A DNA stretch of 64,000 nucleotides, taken from Anniella stebbinsi (lineage: Eukaryota > Chordata > Lepidosauria > Squamata > Anniellidae). The stretch is from positions 117,826,533-117,890,532 of the forward strand of contig JARDYH010000001.1 in assembly GCA_029215795.1 (NCBI GenBank), given 5' to 3'. This document shows positions 10,870-21,537 of the stretch, one piece after another. Each line of letters opens with the position of its first letter. Position 1 is the stretch's first letter. The notes under the pieces are model-generated. The model was not told the origin of the DNA, searched no databases, and saw only the letters and a program-made list of their open reading frames with translations. The position numbers and the translations under genes were made by a program.

Positions 10870-12165
10870 ATATTGTTGCTCATGACTTAAAGCAACACTA
10901 CAGTGAATTACATAAAAATGCCTCCCACCCCCTGCAAAGACTGTAGTCCTTCATTTCCCTCCTCGCTTATAAGGGAAAACAATGTGCATCTTATTAGCAA
11001 CTATGGATGCTTAGTGTTTATTACAGAGAGATCTGGGAATTAACAGAGGAAACACGGCCATTCTAAATGTCAGCTCTTGGTTTAATTGTAGATGAAATAT
11101 GCAGTAGCTTGTTCAGAGTATTACACAGCTGTACAAATATTTTGAGACTGGAAATTATAACCTGGTGAATGTTCATGTAGGCAGGATGCCTTCATTTATA
11201 TTCTGGATGAGAAAAAGGGGTTTCAGGTTCAATATCCAACCCATGAATGTTTGCCAAATGATCTGATTTCCCCCCTAAGTCTATGTTCAAAAGTATGCAT
11301 ACAAGACAGAAATCCTCATCATATTAATCGCATTGTATCACCATCAAACATCACCGGATTGCTTCACGTGATATTTTCTGCATATGGGCTTTGGATAGAT
11401 GGGACATATAAGCACACATGTAGGAACTGTATGTCTAGCTTTCCATGTATACATCTGGAAACTGCCACAGCTTCCATGCACATATACACAGGGCAAGTTA
11501 GATGCACAGTATTCATATACAACAGTGTATCTCCCACACAACACATTGTGCCCATGTAGGAAAAAAGTCATGTGTGAGGAGGCCACAAATAATGAATGAC
11601 ATTGCAACTACACATTTGCAGAACTGCAATAATTACAAAGAACTTTGGATTTCAGAAGGACACTTATACTGTGAGCTTATGGATGTAAAAGTAGCCTGCG
11701 ATTATAAAAAGCACACTGAAGCATGGAAAATTGAGGGAATGTGGGATCAACATTTATTCAGCCTCTTGATAATTCACATTCATCTTGAAAGATCTACTGA
11801 TGATAAATAAAACTAATCTTCCCTATAGAACATTTCACCTATCCCAGTGAAAGTACCATAAATAAAAAGTAAAACAAAAATATCAAAATTGAAAACACTT
11901 AACCTGAAACCTTTAAGATACCTTCCTACTTTTTTGTTTGTTTGTTTGCTTTTTTTAAGATATAAGTGCTCAGCTGCTGTATTAAAGATGCCAAGTTTAT
12001 AGGCCTTTATTACTTCTGTGAAAACAAATTTATTTCCATATCCTATATCTGCACTGCTGGCCCCTCACCAAAAGAATAACTGAATTATTCTGAGGCAGCC
12101 AGATTTATATGATGCTGCTTTGGGTTAGGTATGTATGAGAATTTCAGTTTGCAAATTACAAGAAT
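10870..12165. other. Unique sequence, no gene seen
   Basis: Mostly AT-rich. Open frames of about 100 codons near 11251 and 11502 have no domain, no coding-like composition and overlap frames on the other strand, so I treat them as chance. Confidence 0.45.
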
Positions 12166-12510
12166 TTGCCTTGTTTACCATCCCTGAATGTGAGTAGGGG
12201 AGCATTTTTCAAACAAAAAAGCTCACAATCTTGAACTTGTGATCAAATTAGATAGATAAGGTTTGTATTTTTTTTAAAAAAATGCACAGTTTAAAAAGCA
12301 TTTTTTCCCCAAAAATACACATGCTTACTTTTTATTCTATGGGTGAATAAGTGCATACTTTTGAAAAATGTGCATGGAAATCCTCACTTTTCCCTTTCAA
12401 AATGCACAATTTTCCTGTTCTAATGAAAATGAAATGAAAACCGAGTTATAAAGAGGAATTCAGAGAATTTTCATTCTTGAGAATTTCTGGTTCTCCCATC
12501 CATGCTTTGG
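12166..12510. repeat. Degenerate ATGCACA-rich repeat
   Basis: Repeated words of the kind AAAATGCACA, TACACATGC and GTGCATACTTTTGAAAAATG occur every 30-40 bp. The flanks 'accatccctga' and 'tctcccatccatgc' resemble remnants of hAT-like GGGATGG ends. Same style as 27.7, 45.1 and 49.5 kb. Confidence 0.35.
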
Positions 12511-12910
12511 CTTTCTTTTAAATATAGACATGCATTATATTACTCCAGGCACTGGTTTTGAGAGTTTATTTGTAAACTTTATTCATGTATCTTAAAATTA
12601 ATTTACCTTTGTTCATTGACTTGACCAAGCCCATCATCAGCACCTGGCATCCCTGGGAAGCTGGGGCCCCAGCAGGGCCCAACTTTGAAATCTTCCCTGC
12701 CCCCATTAAAATAAAAATCCATCCCAGCCTTTGGACCAGCACTATGTTAATTTTCCACCAGTGCCCTGATGTAGCATTACTCTGGGGCATTATAAAATGT
12801 GACTAAACTCAGCCACCTGGTTCCTCCTTTAGCATTGCTCAGAGTATTGTGGCCAGTACATAAGTCAAAGGGGGGGGGGGAAGTACCAATAGTGAAGTAG
12901 ACCCACTATT

Positions 12911-13150
12911 GATTTATTCATTTTATTACATTTCTATGCAACCTAATAGCTGGAGCTCTCAACAATTAAAATCACAAACTACAGCACAAAATTCAATGTA
13001 ACGTTTAAAAGTTGAAAACTACAGTATAAAAATAAAACCCAAACTAAACCTGGCAGCAGTGCAGAGATTTAAAATACAATAACAGATTTAAAACAACAGA
13101 ACTAAAAGACTAATATGCCTGGGAAGTGACTAGAGGTTACTTAGCCAGGG
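12911..13150 (-). mobile_element. L2-like LINE 3'-end remnant
   Basis: The string 'attacatttctatgcaaccta-tagc-gagctctc', followed by an A-rich stretch and 'ggcagcagtgcagagattta', aligns with the better-preserved minus-strand L2 tail at 54418-54811 ('tacgtttctatactgcccattagcc-agctctc', 'agcagcagtgcagagatcta'). It is non-coding and truncated. Confidence 0.6.
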
Positions 13151-13282
13151 CCCCCTCAAATGTTGGAGTTGGCATATATTTTCAATGTGCCCACTCACTA
13201 CTTGGGCTTTGTTCCCATTTTTGTTTCTATGTGTGAGCAATTGTCTCAGGGTAAGACCTTGTATTGGCAAATGAAAAATGCA

Positions 13283-13360
13283 AAGAAGAAGAAGAAGAAG
13301 AAGAAGAAGAGGAGGAGGAGGAGGAGGAGGAGGAGGAGGAGGAGGAGGAGGAGGAGGAGA
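13283..13360. repeat. (AAG)n(GAG)n polypurine microsatellite
   Basis: About nine AAG repeats pass into about seventeen GAG repeats, an uninterrupted purine strand of about 78 bases. Such mirror-like purine tracts can form intramolecular triplex DNA. The glutamate-, arginine- or serine-rich open frames it produces are artefacts. Confidence 0.95.
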
Positions 13361-13469
13361 GTATGGGTATGAATGACATTTTGTCTTTTTTTCTCTGTCC
13401 AGTGGAGAAGCACAGCCAAACAGAACTGGGGGGACAGGGGGAGATTGGGTGTGTGAGACAGAGAAAGAG

Positions 13470-13471
<2 letters not shown>

Positions 13472-13523
<52 letters not shown>
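13472..13523. repeat. (GAT)n microsatellite
   Basis: About seventeen perfect GAT units, only 110 bp from the AAG/GAG tract. Confidence 0.95.
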
Positions 13524-13965
13524 ATGGGTCTGGCTCTGTTGATGAGAATGAGAAAGTGTGAGAGGTGGTGATGATCAAACACACCCCACCTTTTTTCCCC
13601 AAGATGTTTAAGAAAAAGAATGTGGGGTGGTTCTGGCAGCACCAGCATGCAGATCTAGAGGGAATGCAGTTCTTGGCGGAACGAAAGAATAAAAAAAAGA
13701 AGGCCCTCCATCTCTGATCTAGCTTGTTTATGTTCCACTATTTAAGCTCTTTTCTGCTTCCTGATTTGTAGGCAGACACAGCAGTATGGCATCAGGCTAA
13801 TGCTAAACTAATTATCAGAATGCTGATCCTTATGTAATGAAACAGCACCATTTGTGCACAAGAGGGAGGTATCATCATTTAGAAAACAGGACAAGGGGGA
13901 ATGGAATTGGCTGACTGGCTGAAAGTGGCTGTGAAGAGGAGAGTTTTTCCATGGCAGTTCTGGAC

Positions 13966-14165
13966 TGTCTACTCAGAAGTAAGCATGAGCAGCATGTCTA
14001 TGCATAAATCAGCAGGACAACCTTCTGCATGTCTAATCAGAAGTACACAGGTCTGGATTACTCAGCAGCATCTTCAAATAGCATTTCTCCTCAGAAGTAA
14101 ACATGAGCATCATGTCTACTCTGAAGTAAGTAGGGCAAGGCTCAGAAGAAAACAGGATTGAATCA
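13966..14165. repeat. Cluster of diverged TCAGAAGTAA units
   Basis: Four units of the kind ACTCAGAAGTAAGCATGAGC occur at about 13971, 14035, 14092 and 14118. The words match the subterminal part of the reptile MITE whose ends contain GCAATCCTAT (16213, 36236). This looks like a locally duplicated, decayed copy. Confidence 0.45.
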
Positions 14166-14380
14166 CTCCGCAGTTTCCTTCCCTGGCCCCACCCTTCTAC
14201 CCACAGGAGAAGCTCTTATCTCTGATCAGCAGCTGTTTGGAGAGAAGAGCTTTCCCCTCCTAAATATAGAGAATGGGACTCTTTTTCAGTGTTATTCAAG
14301 AAAAACATTTTATCTTCAACCAGCTGCTAATCAGTGATGATCAGATTCATAGTCTGGATGTAATGCTGAAAAATATACAT

Positions 14381-14608
14381 TGGCTCAATTCGGACGACAC
14401 AATAAACAACTGGGGTGGGGAAAACAATCGTCAGTTGTTTTGACTATTGTGTCATCCGAATGCTGCCATAGTCAACTCAGCGCTGATCCTAATCCACACC
14501 ACAGTTGATTATTTATTACCATGTTGTGTGGGGAGTAACCCCTAGCTGAACAACTGTAAAGTTGATTATTACCCCACCATTGACTATTGTGTCGTCTGAA
14601 TTGAGCCA
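14381..14608. mobile_element. MITE with TGGCTCAATTCGGACGAC ends
   Basis: The ends TGGCTCAATTCGGACGACAC and GTGTCGTCTGAATTGAGCCA are inverted repeats of at least 20 bp with one mismatch. The flanks ATATACAT and GTGTACAG agree at 5 of 8 positions, which could be a decayed 8-bp duplication. The interior contains a second, internal GTGTCATCCGAAT, so subterminal repeats are present. 228 bp, no coding part. The sequence at 1080-1098 looks like the end of a relative. Confidence 0.85.
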
Positions 14609-14868
14609 GTGTGTACAGAACCACGGAAAAGGTGAGTAAGAGGTACATGCTGGAGGTGTATAAAATGATCCATCATGAGGAGAAACTGGACAGAGATTTG
14701 TTTTTCTTCCTCTCTAACCATACAACTATACAACTTGGGGTTATCCAATGAAGCTGAATGTTGGGAGATTCAAGGCAAACAAAAAGATGTGATGATGGCT
14801 GACAACTAGTTGGCTTTAAAAGAGGATTGAACAAATTCATGGAAAATAAGGCTATTGCCGGATAGTAG

Positions 14869-15092
14869 TCATGAGAGCCAGTGTGGCGTAGTGGCTAGAG
14901 TGTTGGACTGGGAGTCGAGAGATCCAGGTTCTAGTCCCCACTCAGCCATGGAAGCTCACTGGGTGACTTTGAGCCAGTCACATGCTGTTGTGAGGATAAA
15001 ATGGAGAAGAGAATTACGTACACCGCCTTGGGTTGCTTGGAGAAAAAAAGGTGGGATATAAATGTAATAATAAATGTAATAAATAAATAAAT
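14869..15092 (+). mobile_element. tRNA-derived SINE with A/T-rich tail
   Basis: A-box region GTGGCGTAGTGGCTAGAGTG and B box GGTTCTAGTCC are well preserved. They are followed by 'ccatggaagctcactgggtgac-ttgagccagtcac', 'tgttgtgaggataaaatgg', 'caccgccttgggttgcttgg' and 'aaaggtgggatataaatg', then an ATAAT/AAAT tail. This is the better preserved of the two copies in the window. Confidence 0.92.
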
Positions 15093-15282
15093 ATTATGTC
15101 TATAGTAACTCCAGGAGCTGAGGCAGCATGCCTCTGAATCTGAAGCTCTGGGGAACAACAACAGGGCAGGGTTATTGCCCTCATGTCCGTATTGTGGATT
15201 GCTCTGAGTTATCTATCTTCTCAGAGGTATTTTTATTGATAATGATGGGGTCATCAGAAATATTTAAAACTACAAACATATT

Positions 15283-15471
15283 AAAGATGCTTTATATTGA
15301 ATTAGACTCTTTCTCCATGTGGTCTAGTACAATGCAATAGCTCTCCAAGTGTATCAAGGAGAAGTTTTTCCTCATCATTCTCCCAAAATTCCTTTTAGCT
15401 GTAGACAGTAGGATTTCATACAGGAGCTTTTGTTTCAAAGTATATGTTTGCCACTGAGCTATGGCCCCTCC
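15283..15471 (-). mobile_element. tRNA-Ala-like SINE, diverged
   Basis: On the minus strand the head reads GGGCCATAGCTCAGTGGCAAA, close to the start of a tRNA-Ala gene (GGGG-ATAGCTCAGTGGTAGA). The body and the 'ctaattcaatataaagcat' tail match the copies at 2311 and 36654. The B box is lost, so it cannot be an active promoter. Confidence 0.75.
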
Positions 15472-16212
15472 CGGACTCTAGCCTAGGTGCAAGAAGGCCT
15501 GCAACTTCAATCCATCTGTACATGATGACTTGGACAGGAAATGAGCACTGGTTTTTCTATTTTCAAAGCATGTTTTAGACAAATGCCTTTGCATCACTTT
15601 AATTTTTTTTTAAAAAAAATCTTAGTATTTACTACCTCTGAAAATGCTAATAATTATCCCTTACTTCAAAACTGTTCCTCAAAGGTTAATTTTTAACCAT
15701 CTTTCCACATATGTCCTGCCCATCTTAATTAAACCATCTAATAATTGACTTGTTGCTTGCATGGTCTCAAAAAGTAGGAATGGAGACATTTGCAAGTACA
15801 GACAATGTTCTGTAGCCAGGGCATTTCTCTTCCTTTGTTCCCAAATGCACAGGGAGATCAGGATTTGATACTGTAGACAGCTAGAAGCATTAATGGTACT
15901 TTTGTTCTCTGTGCTGTTTAGCCACTTCTTATAGACCCTGAAGTTTCCAAGTAACATAAAAATTTACAGCTGTCTCCAAGAAAATAAGCTCAGGAGACAC
16001 CCTGGTAGCATTAAGCCATGATCGGATCAACCAAAGCCACGTTGACAACATTATTAATGGAGCATTATTAATAGAGCTATACTTTTGGTCTAAAAGCCTC
16101 AAGTCCCATGGCATAAACCTTGTTGCCTCAGTTCTCATCAACAAGAAAACATATTTCACTGGAAACTATGGTTGCATGTAAAAACCTATTTTAGGACCAA
16201 AGATGTGAGATT
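15472..16212. other. Unique sequence, no gene seen
   Basis: No recognisable repeat or coding signal. Confidence 0.4.
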
Positions 16213-16336
16213 TAGGGCACAATCCTATGCATGTTTAGTCAGAACAAAGTCCCACATCTCCCAGTATATCCCAGTCAGCCATGCTGGCTGGGATTGTAGG
16301 GCTTTTTTCTGTCTAAATTTGCATAGGATTGTGCTA
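16213..16336. mobile_element. MITE with CACAATCCTATGCA ends
   Basis: The left end TAGGGCACAATCCTATGCAT continues into GTTTAGTCAGAA; the right end TTCTGTCTAAATTTGCATAG continues into GATTGTGCTA. These are inverted repeats of about 30 bp with a few mismatches around an interior of about 65 bp containing a smaller hairpin (CAGCCATGCTGGCTG). End words of this kind recur as fragments at 19585, 36236 and 42998. Confidence 0.8.
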
Positions 16337-17999
16337 TTACATATGCAAAATATGTATGTATTTAGGAAGATGATATCTAATCTATCTAACTATATTCTAC
16401 TTTCCAAGGGCCAACTATTATATAAAATAAATAAACATTCCGAATAGCTTCTAAACTAGATTTGGTAAAAATCTGTGTGCAGGTTGTTAGGGAGGGGCAT
16501 GTCAAATCCACCTCCATTGATGGGTACCATAAAACAAAGACGCCAAGAATGCTTTCAGCCCAAGGCTTTGATTTCAATTTCCGGTCTAGTTATAGCACTG
16601 GCTTAGCTATTTTAAGGGTCTGCTTGTTCCCTTTGTAACTTATTTTAAGGCACAGAGTCCCTTTGGACTCCAATATAAGCATGGCCCAGCTCCTCCTCCT
16701 CAGGCTTCAAAACATGATTTGATATCCTGGCTTGTTCTGAAACTAGTAATAACAGTTTTCCAGTTCAGATTAAATGAGAAACTATGGTCAATTGGATACT
16801 TCCGAATTAAATTCAGGCCACTGCGGGCCCCTAGCAGCCTCATGACGGGCCACTCACGAAAGTTTCCTGGTCAATTTCATGATGCTGCAATCCTCCAGTG
16901 CCTCTCTTGTTATTTCTGTGCAATAACTGAAAATGGAAAAAGTAATAATAAAAAGACTCCCTTCCGTTTCACTGTGAAAAGAGGACCACACTATTAAAGA
17001 GACAGAAGACAGCGCTGGCACCATCTTGTGGCTGTCTAAATGAAACAAACAGAACTCCTGTTTAACGAGGGAACAGGGGAGGGGGAAGGGAAGTGAGTGT
17101 AAAGGGAGCACATCAATATTGTGGGACGAACGGAAGCCAGAAAGCTGCGGTACAGTTATAGGATTTTCTCCTGGTATAGGAATGCTCTGTGAAGGGAAGA
17201 GCTATATGCATGGGCAAAAAAGCTCATGTATCTTGATTTGTTAAGATATATGATCACCTGAACTTACCCCAGCAAACTGTGGTTTGATTAAACCAGGAAG
17301 TTATTAATTACGCCACACATGCAAGTGGACCAGAGAAGGGGAGGGTGGAGGAAATATGTAAGCATAAAGCTGATTCCTACTCCTCTGAGCCAGATGAATG
17401 CAGCCTATGAAACAGCCTGAACACAACCAGCCCTTCTAGGAATGAACGAGTGCCTCATAACAAATACTTTATCTGATAAAACAGGTTTCCCATGGCATGC
17501 AAAGAAATCCAGCTGTGGATATTGTTTAGCAGCACTGTTTTATTGATTTTCTTTGCTTCTAAACACGTATTCCAGTGATATACCTTTCCCAAGACCATGC
17601 GACTGTGCATATCCCACCTAAACGGACTTCAAAAGTCAGCTTTGAATGGAAAACATTTGAATTTGACAAGGCAATCCTCTGATAACTAACTGGAATTAAG
17701 TCCCATTTAAATCAGTGGTTCTTTCATCTGATCCAAGATACAAAGGACTGGATTGCAAGTTCTGTGTTTTCCTGCTGTTGTACTTGCAGAGCTAGCAGCA
17801 GTGAATATTTTCTCCAGGAAACTTTTATCCTGGTTTCCATACATCCCTAGTGTCAAACAGTATGAGGCAAAGGAGCAGAGTGAAGCTTTCAAAATCAGCA
17901 TACGAATTCCGATTATACATTCACTGTAATTAATATTTTACAAAAGGCACCCAAAAGGAATTTTAAGTCTCCAGGGTCTGTTTATTTATAAAACATATC
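16337..17999. other. Unique sequence with possible CTCF site
   Basis: No gene is recognised. A MITE-like fragment (GCAATCCTCTGATAACTAACTGG, then 'ttaagtcccattt') lies at about 17672-17720. Confidence 0.4.
17011..17034 (-). promoter_or_regulatory. Possible CTCF binding site
   Basis: The minus strand reads CAGCCACAAGATGGTGCCAG, close to the CTCF core GGCCACYAGGGGGCGC with substitutions at weakly constrained positions. Judged by eye only; no conservation data. Confidence 0.3.
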
Positions 18000-18256
18000 G
18001 GGTTTGTTCATAAGACACCTTAAGGCCTGCTAGTTAAGGCTTTTGGTTACGCACCAGAGTTTAAGGTGTCTTGTGTGATGCATTTTGCTAAACCCTGCTC
18101 ACTCACTAACCACACTCAGACCTTCTGCAGCAGGGTTAGAGGCTCTAACCATTGCTCAAAATGTTGTGTGCAACACCACAGCTTGTGGTTAGTGCTAGCC
18201 CCAGAGAACCACAGTTTTGCTAACCACAGAGCCTGAAGTGTCATCTGAACAGGCCC
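18000..18256. mobile_element. MITE with GGGYYTGTTCA ends
   Basis: The left end GGGTTTGTTCATAAGACACC pairs with the right end GTGTCATCTGAACAGGCCC (reverse complement GGGCCTGTTCAGATGACAC). The interior is rich in TTAGC/GCTAACCAC words typical of this type of squamate MITE. 257 bp, no clear target duplication. Confidence 0.7.
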
Positions 18257-19694
18257 AATGTGACATTCCAGAGGTTCTGTACAACAGGGATGGGTAGATG
18301 GTAGATCAGGACCAACGGGTAGATCTCTAGGCAATTTGCAATAGATTACCAAGGGTTTCTACCCCAATTATTTCACAACAGCATCAACAAAGAAGCTTTT
18401 CCTCCCCTTCTAAATTAGAACATCATCACAAGGGGGAAAATTGTGTTTTCTTACCATTGCTTCTCCACCCCTGTATTTGTCCCTCATTACTTCTTCATTC
18501 TGTCCTGAGGGGAAAGAGGAAGCAAACAAAGACCATGTGGCCCATTCAGGGGCTGTTTATATCGTACCGCTTTTCCTGCACACAGCAGGAGATCGCAGCA
18601 CATTCTGTTTTTAAAAAAGAGTCAGATTAAAAGGGGTCTATTTTGCAATGGGAAAATGAGCGAAAGGAGCAGAAGGTGCGCGGAAGGTGGACGTCGTTAT
18701 CTAAAGGATGTGCACACATCCATAAGTGGTCAGTAGTGAACATGTGATAAAACGCTAATCTGATGAACTTCTTAGACTGCTGAGATGGAAGAAACCTGGG
18801 GCGAGGGGACCAAGGGTGATTTTTGTGTACCAAAGGACTGTCAATTCAATGAGAAGGGGGGCTCTCAGAAGAAGCAGGCAGTTGCAGGATACTCACGCAA
18901 CATGTGGTCACCCATCCAGGGACTTGCACAGCTTGGATCATGGGGTGGGTGGGTGATTGCGGTGGCAGCAAGGCCTCTATTCCCAGACCCTGTTACATAA
19001 CTCCTCCCAACAATGCATGCTGGGAGGTGTAGTCTCTTTCCCCAGTTCGGTCTAGGGCTGTGCTCTAAATGGCAGATTCATCATAAAATGGCCACCTCAG
19101 TTTCGGAAATCTGAATCCAAGGCTTACACAGCCCTAATACTGAAAACAAATTCCTGGGCTGAGTATGTGCATGTAAGAGTGTATTTCCTTTCAGCCCCCA
19201 CTCCCGCACCATTATTGTGTAGCTACTTCCAGTTGGTGGACCAAAGGTTTCTAGGGAAAAAAATAAAGCAAACAAACAAACACACAGAACAAAACAAAAC
19301 AAAGCAGATGCAAGGATCCTGAAGTCTGCCCATATCTGTCATCCAGGGCACTGGCTCCTAGAGGTCATTGGGTAAGTCATTCAGCTGTCCCACTGAGACC
19401 AGATACCCCCCAAACCTTAACCTAAATGAAGTGTTGCTACAACCTAAAGAGTTAGAGAATTAGGACCCACCCTCTATACATGTAACTGTAATTATCAAAG
19501 ATAAGACATGTACTTTCTGGAACCTACTCAGAGGGTAACAAACAACACAATTCTTGCATCTATCTCTGTTCAGACATAAGACACAGTGAGTTCAATGAAG
19601 CTAAGTCCTATGGAAGCCTGTATAGAATTGCAGCCTAAATCAGAAAACCTTTAGTTATTTATAGAACACAACATCCAGAAACAACTAGCTATAC
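18257..19694. other. Mostly unique sequence
   Basis: No gene is recognised. A moderately CpG-containing part lies at 18545-18720. A fragment of the CAATCCTAT-type MITE (TATAGAATTGCAGCCTAAAT) lies at about 19585-19640. Confidence 0.4.
19012..19034 (-). promoter_or_regulatory. ZNF143/STAF-type motif
   Basis: The minus strand reads ACTACACCTCCCAGCATGCA, one substitution from the ZNF143 consensus ACTACAATTCCCAGCATGC over its core. In vertebrates this motif is common at promoters and chromatin-loop anchors. No CpG-island promoter or first exon is visible beside it, so it may be a repeat-borne or isolated site. Confidence 0.5.
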
Positions 19695-19989
19695 TAGAGT
19701 GACCAGATACAAAAGAGGGCAGGGTGCCTGCAGCTTTAACTGTTGTGATGAAGTGGGAATTTCATCAGGGCCAGATCTACACCAAGCAGGATATAACACT
19801 TTGAAAACTGTATATATAATGTATCCTGGGCCCAAATAGTTGTCAAAAACATTATAAACCATTATAAAGCGGTAGTGTATATCTTGCCCAGGTGCTGCAT
19901 GCATGCAAATGACACCTGCTGAAATTCCCTTTTCTATTCAACTGTTAAAGATACAGGAGCCCTGTTCTTCTTTCCATATGGTCAACCTA
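19695..19989. mobile_element. hAT-like MITE (TAGRGTGACCA ends) interrupted by another MITE
   Basis: The ends are TAGAGTGACCAGATACAAAA and CCATATGGTCAACCTA. Its two halves, 19695-19768 and 19890-19989, match the repeated arms of the element at 20766-21085 (GCTTTAACTGTTG..., GACACCTGCTGAAATTCCC...). A MITE of a different family at 19769-19889 splits it, which gives the order of insertion. The 8-bp flanks do not match, so the outer target duplication has decayed. Confidence 0.8.
19769..19889. mobile_element. MITE of the GGCCAGATCTACAC family, copy 2 (nested)
   Basis: It runs GGCCAGATCTACACCAAGCA to GTGTATATCTTGCCC. It aligns over its full length with the copy at 9173. It sits inside the hAT-like MITE 19695-19989 and is therefore the younger of the two. 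Confidence 0.85.
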
Positions 19990-20339
19990 GGCAACGGATA
20001 CAGATTTCCACTTCTCATTTTAACTGAAATGCTGAATTTACTACAGAGAACTTCATGCACAATATATTTTGTTATACAATAGAAATATTTAAGCAGAGGG
20101 AACTGTGCTAACTACATTACAAATTATGTAACTAATTTCTCTGACAGATTTTTCTTGGGATCTTTAAAATATCTCAAAATATAAGACTTATATGCTTTCT
20201 TGTTTGCCAATGCCTTCTGTTGCATAGCACTTTGCTTACTTACTTTTTTCTTTTTTGAATGCTATACAATTGTTTGCTTTAGCTATCTCATGGTTTCTGA
20301 ATGGAGAAAAAATAAATAGTTTTCACGGTATTCTAAAAA

Positions 20340-20757
20340 AGAATCAAAATTATACAATAGCTGCCACTGTTTGTGGGCAGTAGCCAATGGTGTCTTGAGA
20401 TGTTGTGGCTCACCAGCCACTTGGTCTCCCAGACTCCAGTCCTCAGACAACACCATTTACCCACCCTTGTTTGGCTCCCTGGACAAGCCGCTGTGCAGTC
20501 CTTGAGTGCCTGGTGAGTAGTGAGTAGTCACCAGACCCCTCAGCGAGCTGCCATTTTGCATAAAAATGGCAGCTTGTTTTCCATAACAGGGCTTTTAGGC
20601 AAATAGCAGCTGTACAGTGGCCATTTACAAAAGATTACAGGTGTGAATGACCCATTCACGTGTGGAATGTTGCATAAGTGGTCCCTTTACAGCTGTCATT
20701 TACACAACACTACATTTACTGAAAAGGTTGAGCCACCTTTTTTTGCAAAATGCTGGC
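20340..20757. other. Sequence with small hairpins, possible MITE remnant
   Basis: A perfect hairpin with arms AGCTGCCATTTT / AAAATGGCAGCT lies at about 20549-20575. Two related words, GGCCATTTACAAAAGATTACA and TGTCATTTACACAACACTACA, lie about 80 bp apart downstream. No clean termini, so no element is called. Confidence 0.3.
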
Positions 20758-21093
20758 TTGGTGAGTAGGCTGACCATGTGAAAAGGAGGACAGGGCTCAT
20801 GTAACTTTAACAGTTGTAGAGAAAAGGGAATTTCAGCCAGGGTCATTTGTATGCAATTAGTTCCTGGTGAAATTCCCTCTTCATCCCAACAGTTAAAGTT
20901 GCAGGGGCCCTGCCTTCTTTTGTATCTGGTCACTCTAGTATAGTGCCTGCAACTTTAACTGTTGGGATGAAGAGGGAATTTCACCAGGAACTAATTGCAT
21001 ACAAATGACACTGGCTGAAATTCCCTTTTCTCTACAACTGTTAAAGTTACATGAGCCCTGTCCTCCTTTTCAGATGGTCAGCCTATTGGTGAG
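20758..21093. mobile_element. Palindromic hAT-like fold-back element with exact 8-bp target duplication
   Basis: The element is 20766-21085 (320 bp). It begins TAGGCTGACCATGTG and ends CAGATGGTCAGCCTA, and is flanked by perfect TTGGTGAG duplications (20758-20765, 21086-21093). It consists of two head-to-head copies of the MITE seen at 19695. The arms, about 139 bases each, differ at only two positions that I can find; the unpaired centre of about 40 bases keeps the other MITE terminus (TGGTCACTCTAG). The duplication flanks the whole inverted pair, so the pair moved as one unit. No coding part. Confidence 0.93.
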
Positions 21094-21187
21094 AGAACGG
21101 GTAGTCTTGCGGCAAATGGGGCAGTGGGTGGCTGGCAATGATTTGGTAAGCAGCAGGTGGCAATGACAGAGATGAGTCTGTCCTTCC

Positions 21188-21245
21188 CTAACTAGGTTAT
21201 TCCATTAGTACAAATGACATTGTACTAGTGGAAACTAGGTTCCAA
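21188..21245. repeat. Imperfect inverted repeat
   Basis: AACTAGGTTATTCCATTAGT followed by ACA and, 7 bases later, TGTACTAGTGGAAACTAGGTT can fold into an arm of about 23 bp with a few mismatches. It may be a minimal MITE. Confidence 0.5.
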
Positions 21246-21275
21246 ACTGTGTACAAGAGGAGAATCCAACTAAAG

Positions 21276-21465
21276 TTGTTTGCACAAGCGCGGTCCCACA
21301 AATTTGTGCAAGTGGTTGTGCATTTTGCTTGCACAACCCTTTGTGCAACAGGTTGCACATTACACTTGCGGAATCTATTGTGCAACTAGTTGTGCACTAG
21401 ACTTGAGCAACTGGTTGTGCAAACAATTGCACAATTGGTTGCACAAGCATAATGCACAAGCTCTT
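21276..21465. repeat. Cluster of TTGCACAA / TTGTGCAA words
   Basis: Twelve instances of TGCACA or its complement TGTGCA occur in about 190 bp in both orientations, mostly inside the near-palindrome TTGCACAA. Spacing is irregular (12-24 bp), so it is not a simple tandem repeat. AATTGCACAATT resembles a C/EBP or PAR-bZIP site. The open frames through it on both strands simply mirror the repeats. Confidence 0.7.
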
Positions 21466-21537
21466 GCTCAACAGAAAAAAATTCCAAAGCTCTTTGAGTT
21501 TGCGGAATGACACCGTTAGATACTATCTTGTGAATAG

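Noticed and set aside
11251..11810. Overlapping 100-codon open frames on both strands
   Set aside because: Mutual overlap and absence of any similarity suggest chance.
13130..13648. 172-codon open frame rich in Pro, Leu and Ile
   Set aside because: Produced by the AAG/GAG and GAT repeats; no unique coding part.
14869..14960. tRNA gene
   Set aside because: A and B boxes are present, but the cloverleaf is not complete and the sequence continues into a SINE body and tail.
21276..21465. CRISPR-like array
   Set aside because: Words are short, irregularly spaced and occur in both orientations; context is vertebrate.
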